This document shows positions 26,565 to 35,875 of a stretch of 59,403 nucleotides of DNA, one piece after another (the first letter of the stretch is position 1; every line of letters begins with the position of its first letter). The stretch is from positions 1-59,403 of the forward strand of contig JAAUPE010000025.1 in assembly GCA_012034595.1 (NCBI GenBank), in the 5' to 3' direction. The translations under genes were made by a program, and so were the position numbers. The notes under the pieces were generated by a model that worked only from the letters and a program-made list of their open reading frames with translations, made no database searches and was not told the origin of the DNA. Source of the stretch: Calothrix sp. CSU_2_0 (lineage in GTDB: Bacteria; Cyanobacteriota; Cyanobacteriia; Cyanobacteriales; Nostocaceae).

Positions 26565-29500
26565 TTACCTCCTTCCAAACATTTTATCCCAGGATTCTAG
26601 GACTAATCTTTGCGTGCGATATTCGCCAAATTGTTTAATTTCATTATTCTTTAATACCCGGAATGTTTCGCTGGGAAAATCTGCCCCGTACACGTCCGCA
26701 GGGTCGAGGATATATCGCAATTCATCGCGGGTGAGTCCGTAAAGTTTGGCGTAATATGCGTCTAATTCTGCTCTTAATATAGCCCGTCGGTTGCTGTTCC
26801 AAATAAATGGGGGTAATTCATAATTCGTAGTTCGTAATTCGTAATTATTGATTTCTGGATTGATGTTGTTAGCTTTTTGGTTACTTTGCCATTGTTTAAT
26901 GATTAAATTATGCATTTTATTATCTGAATCTTTCCATATGTCTTTTGCGAAGGGTTGCATATCCCATGCGGTGTAGACTAGTTCTAAGACGCGAGGGGCG
27001 ATAAAATCGATGTCTTCTTGGGTGTAGGATTCGGGAGGGAGGACAGGGAGTTGTCGCATTGTGAAATATTTAAGATGCGCTCCCCCTACTTTTTGTCTTG
27101 CAAAATAATCGAACACTATGCTATTTAAATTAGCAAGTAAACTCAATATTAACTTTGCATTATCTACTTGCGGTAGCATTAAAAGAATTGTATCTGCACA
27201 AGCTACTTTAGGAAGTATAGTAGCGATAACTGTTCGTTCACTAGCTGAACCTGTAATATCTCTCCAGCCAAGTAGCCAATTTTTATTCCATTTGTTTTCT
27301 AAAGCATTATTTAAATTATTTATTTCTATCCAGTAACGAGATAAATTCGTAAGGTAAGGGTCTTGTTTTAGTTTTTCTGTGGTTTGAGGTAACGTTGCTT
27401 CGTTAATATTTGCCTGTGTCGCTCCTTCATATGTTGCAAAACGATGATTAAATTGGTGAAACATTTTTGCCTCGTAAAGTGGAGTTAAACCATTATCTGT
27501 TTTGTTTTTAAATAAACCGCTATCATTAGCCATATCAAACATACGAGTAAATGAAACACTCCAAGGATTACAACCTGTTTTCTCATTATCTAAAACAGGG
27601 ACATGACGATAAATTTTTCTATTTAATTCAGCATCTACACCAGTACGGAATATAGGACAGTTAGGTTGGTTAGGATTGAATAATTCAAAGTCTGTTTTTT
27701 CTAAGATTATTTGTTTTTTGGATTCGGTGGCTTCTTTTACTGTGAGAGATAGCCATGTAAAGTTAATATTTTTAAACTTAGTTCCTTTTCCACCAACTAC
27801 AAAAATACAAAATGTTATATAGTCTTTAATTCCACTAAATATCATTTTTGAGTTCTTAAAACCTGTTAAGCTTTTTAATTGAAGTTGCTCAACAACATGA
27901 AAGAAAAATTTGGATGTATTTAAATCTGTAGCAATACCTGTAGGTAAAATTACTGCTGCTAGACCATGACTCGAAATAATATTTATGCTAGTTTCAGCAA
28001 ACACAGCATAAGTATTAATATCCCCTTTCGCTGTCAACGGAAATCTAGTTGAATCCCGAATAAACTTACCTTGAGCTTCAGCATCATGTTTCGCTTCTTT
28101 AAATTCTTGTGCTAACTGAGGATTTATCTTTGCTAATTCCTTAATCAACTTCTCCCGTGCAGCTTTATTTGCAGCATTCGCAATTTCCGCACTCCGAGAA
28201 GCGAAAAATTCCTTTTCTTGTAACTTAATCCGTTCCCAAGGAGGATTCCCCAACACGCAATCAAAACCACCTTGCTCAAATACTTCAGGAAACTCCAAAC
28301 ACCAATGGAAAAACCGCTTTTCTTCCGCTAACTTATTCGCAGCATCGACAATATTTTGTATTGATTGTTCGTAGTTGCGCTTTAGCGCTTCCGGATCAAG
28401 ATGCGCTGAAGCGCTACTACGAGCGTTACTACGAAGCAATCTTGTTAACGCTGCACTTGTGGGTAACAATTGCAAATTTTCCTCAGTCAAACTCATAAAA
28501 AACGCCGCAGTCCACAAATTACAAGCGGAAAAATCTCTCCACCAACCGGGATTTTTGTCTTGATTGCGACTTTGTTTATATCTTGCTTGCTTTTCTCTCA
28601 CTTCCTGGGGTGTGGTTTCGGCTATTTCTCCCAATTCCCGCGCATTTTCGATATATTCGGTGCGTTCGGTTTCTAAACTATCAAATATCGATAATTGTCC
28701 TTGATTTTCCCGTTCCTTCTTATTCCGCTTTTTCAACTGCGTCGATAAAGTCTTATCATCCCCCGTCACAGCTTGATATGCTTTATCGGGTATTCCCTCT
28801 TGTAAAACATCCAAATCCAACACACCCACAAGGGAATTCCCACATTTAATTCTATGATCTAAAAAATTCAATGGCATTCCGCTATAAAAACCTTCAATCC
28901 ATAGCGCTACTTTACATAAATCAACTGCTAAGGGGTTTAAATCCACCCCATAAATACAATTTTGAATCACATCACGAATCGCTAGATTTAAAGGTTCCTT
29001 TCCTGGTTCAGTTTCCCCCGTGCGAACCCGTGCTAATTCTTTACCGATGCGACGCGCTGCTGCTAACAAGAAATGTCCCGAACCACAAGCCGGATCGACT
29101 ATTTTTAGGGATAATAATGCATTTTGTAGAGACGCGAAATTTCGCGTCTCTACATTTTTTTCGTGGGCTGATTTTAGCTTTTCTTGGATTACTGGTTCTA
29201 GGGCAGTTTTAATTAATTGCTGTACCAGTTGGGGAGGGGTGTAAAATGAACCTGTAGTTTTGCGATCGCTTCCATAAACTAACACAAATTCATATATTCC
29301 TTGACTCGCCCTTACTTGGGGATGAAAATCAAGTAAACTTTCATAGACACTACCTAATTCTTCAACGTCTAGACTTGCGTAATTAACCCGTCGCAAGCCA
29401 TTTTTATCAACATACAAAGATAAATGTTTAATTGCTTGCAGCAAATCATAATTATCAATGGCACAATTATCAATATCGGGTAAAGTATTACTACCAAATA

Positions 29501-30677
29501 AATCCCCATTCAACGGAGACAAACCTAATACTTGTCCGCGCCAATTTTCATCAAATAATTTGAAAGTAACACACAAACCCCGCCATAAATCTTGAAAACC
29601 TTCCCGTCGATAACTCGGTTTTTCTGCTAATCGTCGCAACCGTTCCACACTATAATATTCCCGATAAATTCGCCCTTTCTCAACATCCTCCCCAATTAAT
29701 AATAACTCCCGCGCTTCTGCCACCATTAAAAATAGCAACCGATAAATTAAACGCAATAACTGACGGTATAATTCGTAATTCGTAAGTCGTAAGTCGTAAT
29801 TGGGAATTAATCCTAATTTTTGGCGTAAATGCTCGTTATGGGGATGTTGAATAAAGCCATTACCAAAAATTCGTAATGCTTCTTCCACTCCATCCCGCAA
29901 TTTATCCCGTACCCGTCCACCTTGTTGCAGGGTTTCTTGATGGTAAAATTCCAACAAACATTTATCAGCATCATCCACATCTTCCGGGAGACGGGAGCGA
30001 TGAAACAGCCGATAAAATATGCCAAATTCGGCAAAGTTTTCACCATTGAGAATTTGTTCTAAATCAAATTCAACATAGGATAATCGTGTCATCAACGAAG
30101 AATCACGCAACAATCGCCAACGATAACCATTTGTAGTAATTGCCCATAAATGTTCGGTTTTATTTAAATATTCCTGTACCAAACCATGCGCTGATAATCT
30201 CGGTGTTCCGCTAGGGGGACGTTGGTCTAATTTCAAACGACAACCAACAATATGAATGGGGGGATAATTTGTAATTCGTAAGTCGTAATTCGTAATTGCA
30301 TCTTTTGAGGTTAAAGCGCGGTGGGAAATTGCATAGATTTGTCCGTCTACTTCTTCAGCTTGACGAGTCAAAACAGGTTTATAACCGAGACTTTCTAACA
30401 ACGAAACAGCCCATTCACGGGTAATTGTGGTTGCGGTGTCATCTTCCTGAAGTCGTGCTAATTTGCGTTGAAATGCAGCCCAATAAGCTTTAGCATCACC
30501 CCAAGCTGTAGCAATTTCATCGGCTAATTTATCGGTTTTGGCTAATCCAAAATCCTCTGATTGTTGCCCCTTAATACTACCAGTTGATAATAAAGAAGTG
30601 ATATCAGCAGCTAGTATATTTCCTTCGATTTGAATAGCAGTAATAGTATTAGTAGCTTGCATAATTTTTATTTTCAC
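26565..30677 (-). CDS. Class I N6-adenine DNA methylase, Eco57I/DrmMI-like
   Basis: The protein has 1370 residues. Motif X/F region GSFYTPPQLVQQLIKTAL (about 477), SAM motif I VDPACGSGHFLLAAARR (about 525) and catalytic motif IV VLGNPPWERIK (about 812) mark a gamma-type adenine methylase, with large N- and C-terminal specificity-like regions. Together with the DrmD-type ATPase just upstream it resembles DISARM class 1 DrmMI, or a PglX/Eco57I-type enzyme in a related system. It would mark self DNA. The protein is inflated by translated repeats: three STRR arrays read as NYELRTTNYEL-like peptides, one hairpin read as VETRNFASL, and one palindrome read as SSASAHLDPEALKRNYEQS. The start may be M6 (MQATNTITAIQIEGN). 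Confidence 0.87.
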   Translation of the reverse strand: MKIKIMQATNTITAIQIEGNILAADITSLLSTGSIKGQQSEDFGLAKTDKLADEIATAWGDAKAYWAAFQRKLARLQEDDTATTITREWAVSLLESLGYKPVLTRQAEEVDGQIYAISHRALTSKDAITNYDLRITNYPPIHIVGCRLKLDQRPPSGTPRLSAHGLVQEYLNKTEHLWAITTNGYRWRLLRDSSLMTRLSYVEFDLEQILNGENFAEFGIFYRLFHRSRLPEDVDDADKCLLEFYHQETLQQGGRVRDKLRDGVEEALRIFGNGFIQHPHNEHLRQKLGLIPNYDLRLTNYELYRQLLRLIYRLLFLMVAEARELLLIGEDVEKGRIYREYYSVERLRRLAEKPSYRREGFQDLWRGLCVTFKLFDENWRGQVLGLSPLNGDLFGSNTLPDIDNCAIDNYDLLQAIKHLSLYVDKNGLRRVNYASLDVEELGSVYESLLDFHPQVRASQGIYEFVLVYGSDRKTTGSFYTPPQLVQQLIKTALEPVIQEKLKSAHEKNVETRNFASLQNALLSLKIVDPACGSGHFLLAAARRIGKELARVRTGETEPGKEPLNLAIRDVIQNCIYGVDLNPLAVDLCKVALWIEGFYSGMPLNFLDHRIKCGNSLVGVLDLDVLQEGIPDKAYQAVTGDDKTLSTQLKKRNKKERENQGQLSIFDSLETERTEYIENARELGEIAETTPQEVREKQARYKQSRNQDKNPGWWRDFSACNLWTAAFFMSLTEENLQLLPTSAALTRLLRSNARSSASAHLDPEALKRNYEQSIQNIVDAANKLAEEKRFFHWCLEFPEVFEQGGFDCVLGNPPWERIKLQEKEFFASRSAEIANAANKAAREKLIKELAKINPQLAQEFKEAKHDAEAQGKFIRDSTRFPLTAKGDINTYAVFAETSINIISSHGLAAVILPTGIATDLNTSKFFFHVVEQLQLKSLTGFKNSKMIFSGIKDYITFCIFVVGGKGTKFKNINFTWLSLTVKEATESKKQIILEKTDFELFNPNQPNCPIFRTGVDAELNRKIYRHVPVLDNEKTGCNPWSVSFTRMFDMANDSGLFKNKTDNGLTPLYEAKMFHQFNHRFATYEGATQANINEATLPQTTEKLKQDPYLTNLSRYWIEINNLNNALENKWNKNWLLGWRDITGSASERTVIATILPKVACADTILLMLPQVDNAKLILSLLANLNSIVFDYFARQKVGGAHLKYFTMRQLPVLPPESYTQEDIDFIAPRVLELVYTAWDMQPFAKDIWKDSDNKMHNLIIKQWQSNQKANNINPEINNYELRTTNYELPPFIWNSNRRAILRAELDAYYAKLYGLTRDELRYILDPADVYGADFPSETFRVLKNNEIKQFGEYRTQRLVLESWDKMFGRR
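26814..26847. repeat. STRR heptamers translated in the methylase (copy 1)
   Basis: Degenerate tandem GTAATTC/GTAGTTC heptamers are read on the minus strand as NNYELRTTNYELPP. Three heptamers make 21 nt or 7 codons, so the array keeps frame. Confidence 0.85.
28369..28422. repeat. Dispersed palindrome translated in the methylase
   Basis: TCGTAGTTGCGC with GCGCTACTACGA and inner GCGC hairpins, read as part of ASAHLDPEALKRNYEQS. It is followed by a second partial arm (GCGTTACTACGAAG). It is closely related to the copy in the YprA helicase gene (21807-21860), which gives almost the same peptide. Confidence 0.82.
29125..29154. repeat. Perfect 30-nt palindrome translated in the methylase
   Basis: TGTAGAGACGCGAAA and its exact inverse TTTCGCGTCTCTACA form a 15-bp perfect stem, read on the minus strand as VETRNFASL. 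The repeat family is widespread in filamentous cyanobacteria and another member is at 4029-4059. Confidence 0.88.
29767..29800. repeat. STRR heptamers translated in the methylase (copy 2)
   Basis: Tandem ATTCGTA/AGTCGTA heptamers are read on the minus strand as PNYDLRLTNYELY. Confidence 0.85.
30264..30299. repeat. STRR heptamers translated in the methylase (copy 3)
   Basis: Tandem GTAATTC/GTAAGTC heptamers are read on the minus strand as AITNYDLRITNYPP. Confidence 0.85.
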
Positions 30678-30679
30678 CC

Positions 30680-31278
30680 TTAATCTCTAATTGAGCTTGC
30701 TAAGATTCCTAAGATTTTCTTGATATCGCTTAAATAGTATTCATCCAAATCAATCGTGACAATATCAGATTGCAATTTTAAAAAACGCCAGTTTGTACCC
30801 GATGTGACTGTTCCATAAATAGTAGACATATCATTACCTTCCCTTTCATTAAAAATTCTCGCTGCCAACATTTCTGCAACACATTGTCCTAAACCACCAT
30901 TAATATTTTCTTTCTTTGCCTCAACAATGATAATTACAGGAGCCGTTAAGATAAATAATTCTGGCGAACGACTAATAATAAAATCGCAATTGCATTTAAA
31001 CCACGTTCATTGTCAACACTAAAATCAATTCCTGAAAATAAAGAAATTTGATTATTTTGCTGTTTCCTCACCTCAATTAGAATTGGAGAAATAATCATTT
31101 CGGAACGAGCTTTTTCTGTATTACTAGCAGTTGCTAAAGGAATATTTTGCTCGATAGTTTGTGTGAGTAAATTACTCGGTTCAACCTCATGAATATCCGA
31201 ATACATGCGGTAATTATCAGTAATTTTTAATCCAAACTCTTTGATAACTTTAGCTAAAGTAAAATCGCTGTAAGACAT
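30680..31278 (-). pseudogene. PD-(D/E)XK-like small protein of the defence island, frameshifted
   Basis: The N-terminal frame (30946-31278) runs from MSYSDFTLAKVIKEFGLKIT to DFSVDNERGLN and then leaves frame. The next frame, open to 30680, encodes NCDFIISRSPELFILTAPVI, IIVEAKKENINGGLGQCVAE and MLAARIFNEREGNDMSTIYG. Joined, they make a cyanobacterial protein of about 200 residues whose core (CDF.I, then VEAKK, then GLGQC) looks like a PD-(D/E)XK fold with D and ExK active-site residues. One missing G near plus 30992 explains the break, which lies just before the putative active site. It sits 4 nt after the DrmD-type gene and 2 nt before the methylase start, so it is part of the same operon. 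Confidence 0.78.
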
Positions 31279-31282
31279 AGTA

Positions 31283-34252
31283 TTACCCCCTGCGTTTTCC
31301 AGGTTGGAGAATGTATACTCCTAGAATATCGAGAGGTAGCTGTGGTTTAACAATAATTTGTCCTTCCTTGGTGATGGTGCGAACTCGTTTGTGGCTTTGG
31401 GAAAGTTTATGCGATCGCTCTATGGCAAATTTCTCTAAATCACCCTCTAACTCGCCAATATCTTCTAGCAATTCCCCGATTTCTTCTTGCTTGATAACTT
31501 TGGGAGTATCGCTAACTGGTAAGGATTTTTGTAACAACTCGTTGGCTATTTCCGGTTCTAACCACTTTGGCTGCGATGGAGAACCTGTAAACCCAATGAC
31601 AGCGCACTCTTCCGCTAATAATGTTGAGCCAGCGCGTTGCTGTTTGGAGCTTTTTGCTTCTAATAGATGACGCAACCTCACCAATAACAACGTCGTCCGC
31701 TTCTCCACAGCATCCGTGACGGTGTAACCACATCTTGCAGCAACGGGATTATCTTGGTTTACCAACGCATCCTCAAGGATATGACGCGCTAATCCCTCCA
31801 CTAATGGGTGATTGCGTCCGATATATTCCACCCCAGACGGTGCGGGATGGGTGAAAGTCAGCAATAACGGTTTTTCTCCGACAGCAGATTTTAGGAAGTT
31901 GGGAATTGAAGGTAATAGCCATTTTCCTTTTTTCTTATCGATGAGAGAACAATTTATGCGATCGCAAGCTGATTTGACGAACCTTTCCACATCTTCTTGG
32001 GAACCTAAAATTTGGTCAGAATCCATCAATTCCTGCTGTACTTCCTCCGGTTTAATACTGCGCTGTGCAAACCGAGTGCGACTGATTTTTTCTCTCTCGA
32101 CAGCTTTATCCCAACTGCTATGTACCAACTCCACCGCAGATTCTTCCCCATCGAGTAAATCTAACAACGATAGCTGTACCACATCTGTAGCTTTATCAAA
32201 CAGCGATTTAAATACCGCTTCCGAAACATTCGTACTATCCATTGGTACAGGAACAGTAATCCCCAAAGTCTTGTGAATCTGTACAGCTTTCCGCACCAAC
32301 ACATCCATCACCGCACCATCAACAGGATTATCTTGTCCTAAGAGTAAAAAAGTTTTTACCTTTTCTGCGGGTTGTCCATATCTATCTACACGACCTTCCC
32401 GTTGCTCTAAACGGTTGGGGTTCCAGGGTAAATCGTAGTGGAGGACAGCATTAAAGTGGGATTGGAGGTTAACACCTTCACTTAAACAATCAGTCGCAAC
32501 TAATATCCTTTGTGGATAGGATTTTAATTCCTCCAGACGAATTTCTCGCTCGTCTTCCGACTGTTCCCCAGTAATAGCAATTACTCTAACTTCGCCCTTC
32601 TTTTTCTCCAATTTTTGCCGCAGTGCTTCAGCCACATAATTAGCCGTTGCAATGTAACGACACCAGAGAATTGGATTGTGACCATCCTGAAGCAAAGATT
32701 CCACCGTCTCAATACAAGCTTGCAACTTAGAATCCTTTTTACCTTGTAAAGCCTCAGCAGCTTTGACAAACTCCCGAAACTTCCGCTCGTAATTTCGTTC
32801 GTAGTTGCGCTTAAGCGCTCTTTCCTCTTCTGGAAGATTGCGATCGCTTTCGGGATTGCAACTACCAATCTCAAGATGCGCTAAAGCGCTACTACAAACA
32901 TCTACAACTTGTTCCCGTTCGGTTGGATCGTAAACGTAGGAACTCATTAACTCATCGTCGATCGCCGCGACATCTTCCCCACTACCACCCCCAGATTTCT
33001 TGCTTAAAGTAGCGATCGCAGCTGCTGGTGAAGACATCACGCAACGAATCAACGCCAAAGCCGACCAATATCTACCCCGACGTTGGGCATAACTCATTTC
33101 GCTAGTAGTAGTTTTTACTAACCCCCGCGCAAAGTCATAAACATCCTCAAATAAACTTTTATACTCCTTCGAGAGTTTATAGGGCATTTCCGCCGATTCC
33201 CGCTCTGGGAAAGGCGTTTCATTCCCTAACCACAACTTGACATCAGCCCGTCGTCGCTGGATAAAGTGTTGGGCTAGGGTTTTACGCTGCTCCTCGGTGA
33301 GAAAATCCAAGGACAATTCCCCAAACTCTGGTTTCAATAAACCTAACAACGATAAAAATGCCTCTTCAATCCCACTGTGGGGAGTTGCGGTAAGTAAAAG
33401 TATATTTCTATCGGCTTTTGCAGCGATTTCTTGGATTAATTGATGACGCTGTTGCTGTGACGTACTCTTATTATTTCCACTAGCACAGGTGTGAGCTTCG
33501 TCTACAATCACCAAATCTGGGCAGTGAGTAATAAAACTTGCCTTTCTCCGCTCGGCTTTGGCGTAGTCCAAACTGACGATAATATGGCGGTAGTAACTAA
33601 AAATATGCTCGTCCCCCGGCACTACACGCTCCAGCTTAGAGGCTGTTCCAGAGCGAATTACCACCGCATCGATATGAAACTTCTCCCTCAATTCCTGCTG
33701 CCACTGGTCGCATAAATGGGGTGGACACAAAACAGCAATTCGCTTCACCTCACCCCGGTCTAAAAATTCACGGGCAATTAATCCAGCCTCAATAGTTTTA
33801 CCGATGCCAACATCGTCTGCAATTAGTAACCGCAGCGTTTCCAACCGCAATGCCATTAACAACGGCACTAATTGATAGGGACGGGGACGCAGCGACAACC
33901 TTCCCAAACAGCGAAAAGGTCCCGCACCGCTTCGCAATAACAATCGCGCTGCATCCATTAATACATTTGCTGCGGCATGGTCTTTAACTTGATTCGCCGA
34001 TGGTAAAGGAAAACTTGCTTCGGCGATCGCCTCCAGATTAGTCTCCAATAAATGTCGGTAAATGCCAGTGATTTCGTCCTCATTCCCAGATAAAGAGCGC
34101 AATCGCACCACTTCTAAGTTTTCGGAAGGCAAAACTACCCATTGGCGATCGCGGCAACGCACAATGGAACCTGGTTGTATCTGTTGTTGAGCCAGTGCGT
34201 TGCGGGGGTTGCCCCCGTTGTAGCAACTGGCGTTGTCAAGGGTATCTGTCAT
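31283..34252 (-). CDS. drmD: DrmD-type SNF2 helicase/ATPase
   Basis: The protein has 989 residues. A short N-terminal domain (QPGSIVRCRDRQWVVLPSEN, YRHLLETNLEAI) is followed by a Swi2/Snf2 motor: Walker A IADDVGIGKTIEAG (146-159), DEAH box LVIVDEAHTCA (247-257), LLLTATPHSGIEEAFLSLLG, and C-lobe ATDCLSEGVNLQSHF with WNPNRLEQREGRVDRYGQ. The order and the long C-terminal part match the DISARM class 1 protein DrmD. Repeat-derived peptides are present near the N-terminus (ASCYNGGNPRNALAQ) and mid-protein (ALKRNYERNYERK). It heads the run DrmD, PD-(D/E)XK, methylase, which looks like one transcription unit. Confidence 0.87.
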   Translation of the reverse strand: MTDTLDNASCYNGGNPRNALAQQQIQPGSIVRCRDRQWVVLPSENLEVVRLRSLSGNEDEITGIYRHLLETNLEAIAEASFPLPSANQVKDHAAANVLMDAARLLLRSGAGPFRCLGRLSLRPRPYQLVPLLMALRLETLRLLIADDVGIGKTIEAGLIAREFLDRGEVKRIAVLCPPHLCDQWQQELREKFHIDAVVIRSGTASKLERVVPGDEHIFSYYRHIIVSLDYAKAERRKASFITHCPDLVIVDEAHTCASGNNKSTSQQQRHQLIQEIAAKADRNILLLTATPHSGIEEAFLSLLGLLKPEFGELSLDFLTEEQRKTLAQHFIQRRRADVKLWLGNETPFPERESAEMPYKLSKEYKSLFEDVYDFARGLVKTTTSEMSYAQRRGRYWSALALIRCVMSSPAAAIATLSKKSGGGSGEDVAAIDDELMSSYVYDPTEREQVVDVCSSALAHLEIGSCNPESDRNLPEEERALKRNYERNYERKFREFVKAAEALQGKKDSKLQACIETVESLLQDGHNPILWCRYIATANYVAEALRQKLEKKKGEVRVIAITGEQSEDEREIRLEELKSYPQRILVATDCLSEGVNLQSHFNAVLHYDLPWNPNRLEQREGRVDRYGQPAEKVKTFLLLGQDNPVDGAVMDVLVRKAVQIHKTLGITVPVPMDSTNVSEAVFKSLFDKATDVVQLSLLDLLDGEESAVELVHSSWDKAVEREKISRTRFAQRSIKPEEVQQELMDSDQILGSQEDVERFVKSACDRINCSLIDKKKGKWLLPSIPNFLKSAVGEKPLLLTFTHPAPSGVEYIGRNHPLVEGLARHILEDALVNQDNPVAARCGYTVTDAVEKRTTLLLVRLRHLLEAKSSKQQRAGSTLLAEECAVIGFTGSPSQPKWLEPEIANELLQKSLPVSDTPKVIKQEEIGELLEDIGELEGDLEKFAIERSHKLSQSHKRVRTITKEGQIIVKPQLPLDILGVYILQPGKRRG
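32799..32895. repeat. Expanded dispersed palindrome translated in the DrmD-type gene
   Basis: The left arm TCGTAGTTGCGCTTAAGCGC (from 32799) and the right arm ATGCGCTAAAGCGCTACTAC (ending about 32895) belong to the 21807/28369 family. Here about 45 nt separate the arms, and the outer arm is duplicated (TCGTAATTTCG before it). It is read in frame as ALKRNYERNYERK and neighbours. Confidence 0.72.
34191..34231. repeat. Dispersed palindrome at the 5' end of the DrmD-type gene
   Basis: GCCAGTGCGTTGCGGGGGT and its imperfect inverse CCCCCGTTGTAGCAACTGGC form a long hairpin inside codons 8-22. A very similar element is at 49575-49615 in the replication gene. Confidence 0.82.
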
Positions 34253-34634
34253 GGGTGCATAAAAAAGCAGCCCAAAGCGGCAGAATAACCATAATGTTCT
34301 CTACCTCACTCTCAGCTACAGTGAAATTACTTAAGTGTTTTTAGGTTTTAACATAATTTCATAATAACTGCCAGTTCACCCGCTAACTTCAAAGATTAAT
34401 AGTCGTGATTTTTTCAAGTAAAATTAGTGATGAAAATCACTGATATTGTTCAATTTATAAAATGTTTTATTTGTATATTTTTGCTTCGTCGAGATAATTA
34501 CGATCGATAGTTACTTGCAATATTTTTGTACTACCAATTAGAACAATAGTACCAAAAAATAAGATTACCTGAAGTTCAAGAACTTTTAAAGGTGATTACC
34601 AACGAAGATTAGCCTTGTTTTATTCCACTAAAGT
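34253..34634. other. AT-rich intergenic region upstream of the DrmD-type gene
   Basis: About 380 nt with no gene that I can support. It would contain the promoter of the minus-strand defence operon. No clear repeat was seen. Confidence 0.4.
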
Positions 34635-35147
34635 TTAATCCCACCAATAGGAAATAACAATTGCATCGCGATCGCATTTTTTATCCTCTCCCCATAATGC
34701 TCCTTCAAACCGATATCTTAATTGCCGCTTGAGTCGAAAGCTATAATTTTCATCCGCACCATCGGTTACATCCACCGAATCTGCTCGCCATTTCTTCCCA
34801 AAATCTACTAGTTGAGATACCTTTGTATCTTGATTTTCCGTGAGGATATGTAGGGTATCTGCGGGATAGTTAACAAAGTGGATGATACTATCTTCTGGCA
34901 TCGGGCGATAGTTTGCCATTGCAAGTAATGTATCAATTACACCACCAAAACTCAAACCATTTTCATCTGGAGCAAAAATTGGTTTTGTAAACAAAAAGCT
35001 ACACCACAATTCTGGATGTTGGGAAAGGTCGGTAATTACTCTGTCGCCATAAAAATTATTGAATTGACGCTGCCAAACCAAGGCTGCAAATAGTTCTTGG
35101 GGAGAATAGGATTGAGCAATTTCTTGAATTTTGCTTAAGTCCAACAT
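34635..35147 (-). CDS. Hypothetical protein near the defence island
   Basis: The protein has 170 residues and is soluble (MLDLSKIQEIAQSYSPQELF, LVWQRQFNNFYGDRVITDLS, PADTLHILTENQDTKVSQLV, LKRQLRYRFEGALWGEDKKC, ending VISYWWD). It is well conserved in look, but I do not recognise the family. It is in the same direction as the DrmD-type gene, with a gap of about 380 nt. Confidence 0.7.
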   Translation of the reverse strand: MLDLSKIQEIAQSYSPQELFAALVWQRQFNNFYGDRVITDLSQHPELWCSFLFTKPIFAPDENGLSFGGVIDTLLAMANYRPMPEDSIIHFVNYPADTLHILTENQDTKVSQLVDFGKKWRADSVDVTDGADENYSFRLKRQLRYRFEGALWGEDKKCDRDAIVISYWWD

Positions 35148-35875
35148 GGTTTCATACCAGTTTCAAAGGCAATTTTGGAGATTTGGTATAATGATGTGCC
35201 AATCTCAGAATCTTAAAGTAAGTTTCGCTGTTGAAAACCACATCGATTTATCTTTATCAATCAGAGAAATTATCAACTCGAATATCCCTCCAAATATCGG
35301 AAATTTGCCACCCTGAGTTACCAATTGATTGAACTATAGGGTTATCCCGCGCTGGAATATAGTTAGATTCTGTATTTTCTATAATTACTTGTTTTTGCTC
35401 CTCCCTCACCTCTGGGATATCCTTGAGTATCCGGTTGAATATTTTGTTCTTCATCTTCTATTTTCTTGATTTTAAGCAGAAGTTGCTGTTCCGATTTTTT
35501 GATTAGTGTCATATCTCAATTTTAAAATAGGGATAAGATTTAACTTGTTGTATATCTGCAAAAACACAGATTTACCATCTTACATTCTAATGTTTAAACA
35601 TCACACACTTTAAAAAAAGTTAATATTTCTAATCCCAAGTATTAGATAAAAATATCACAGACCAAAACAACAACTACATCAACAGTACCAGATGACAGTT
35701 AGGTGGAAATATCAAGGTGGAAATATCAAGGTGGAAATTTCCCAAATCATCGATAACTGCTGCCAGTTTTATAACTTTCATTTTTTCAGCAGACCCTAGA
35801 TAAATGTTTTATGGTTTGTTAATAATGTCTAAAATCGAGCGTGATTACTTGGCGAAACTATGAGAGATATTACTT
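35148..35875. other. Poorly coding region with a small minus-strand frame and a tandem repeat
   Basis: The region holds a short minus-strand frame (35257-35454, KNKIFNRILKDIPEVREEQK onward). It overlaps another frame from ATG 35509 (MTLIKKSEQQLLLKIKKIED), so a broken or very small gene is possible but unproven. A 14-bp tandem repeat lies at 35702-35739. I see nothing else. Confidence 0.4.
35702..35739. repeat. 14-bp tandem repeat
   Basis: The unit GGTGGAAATATCAA is repeated about 2.7 times in a non-coding stretch upstream (minus strand) of the 35147 gene. Confidence 0.85.
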
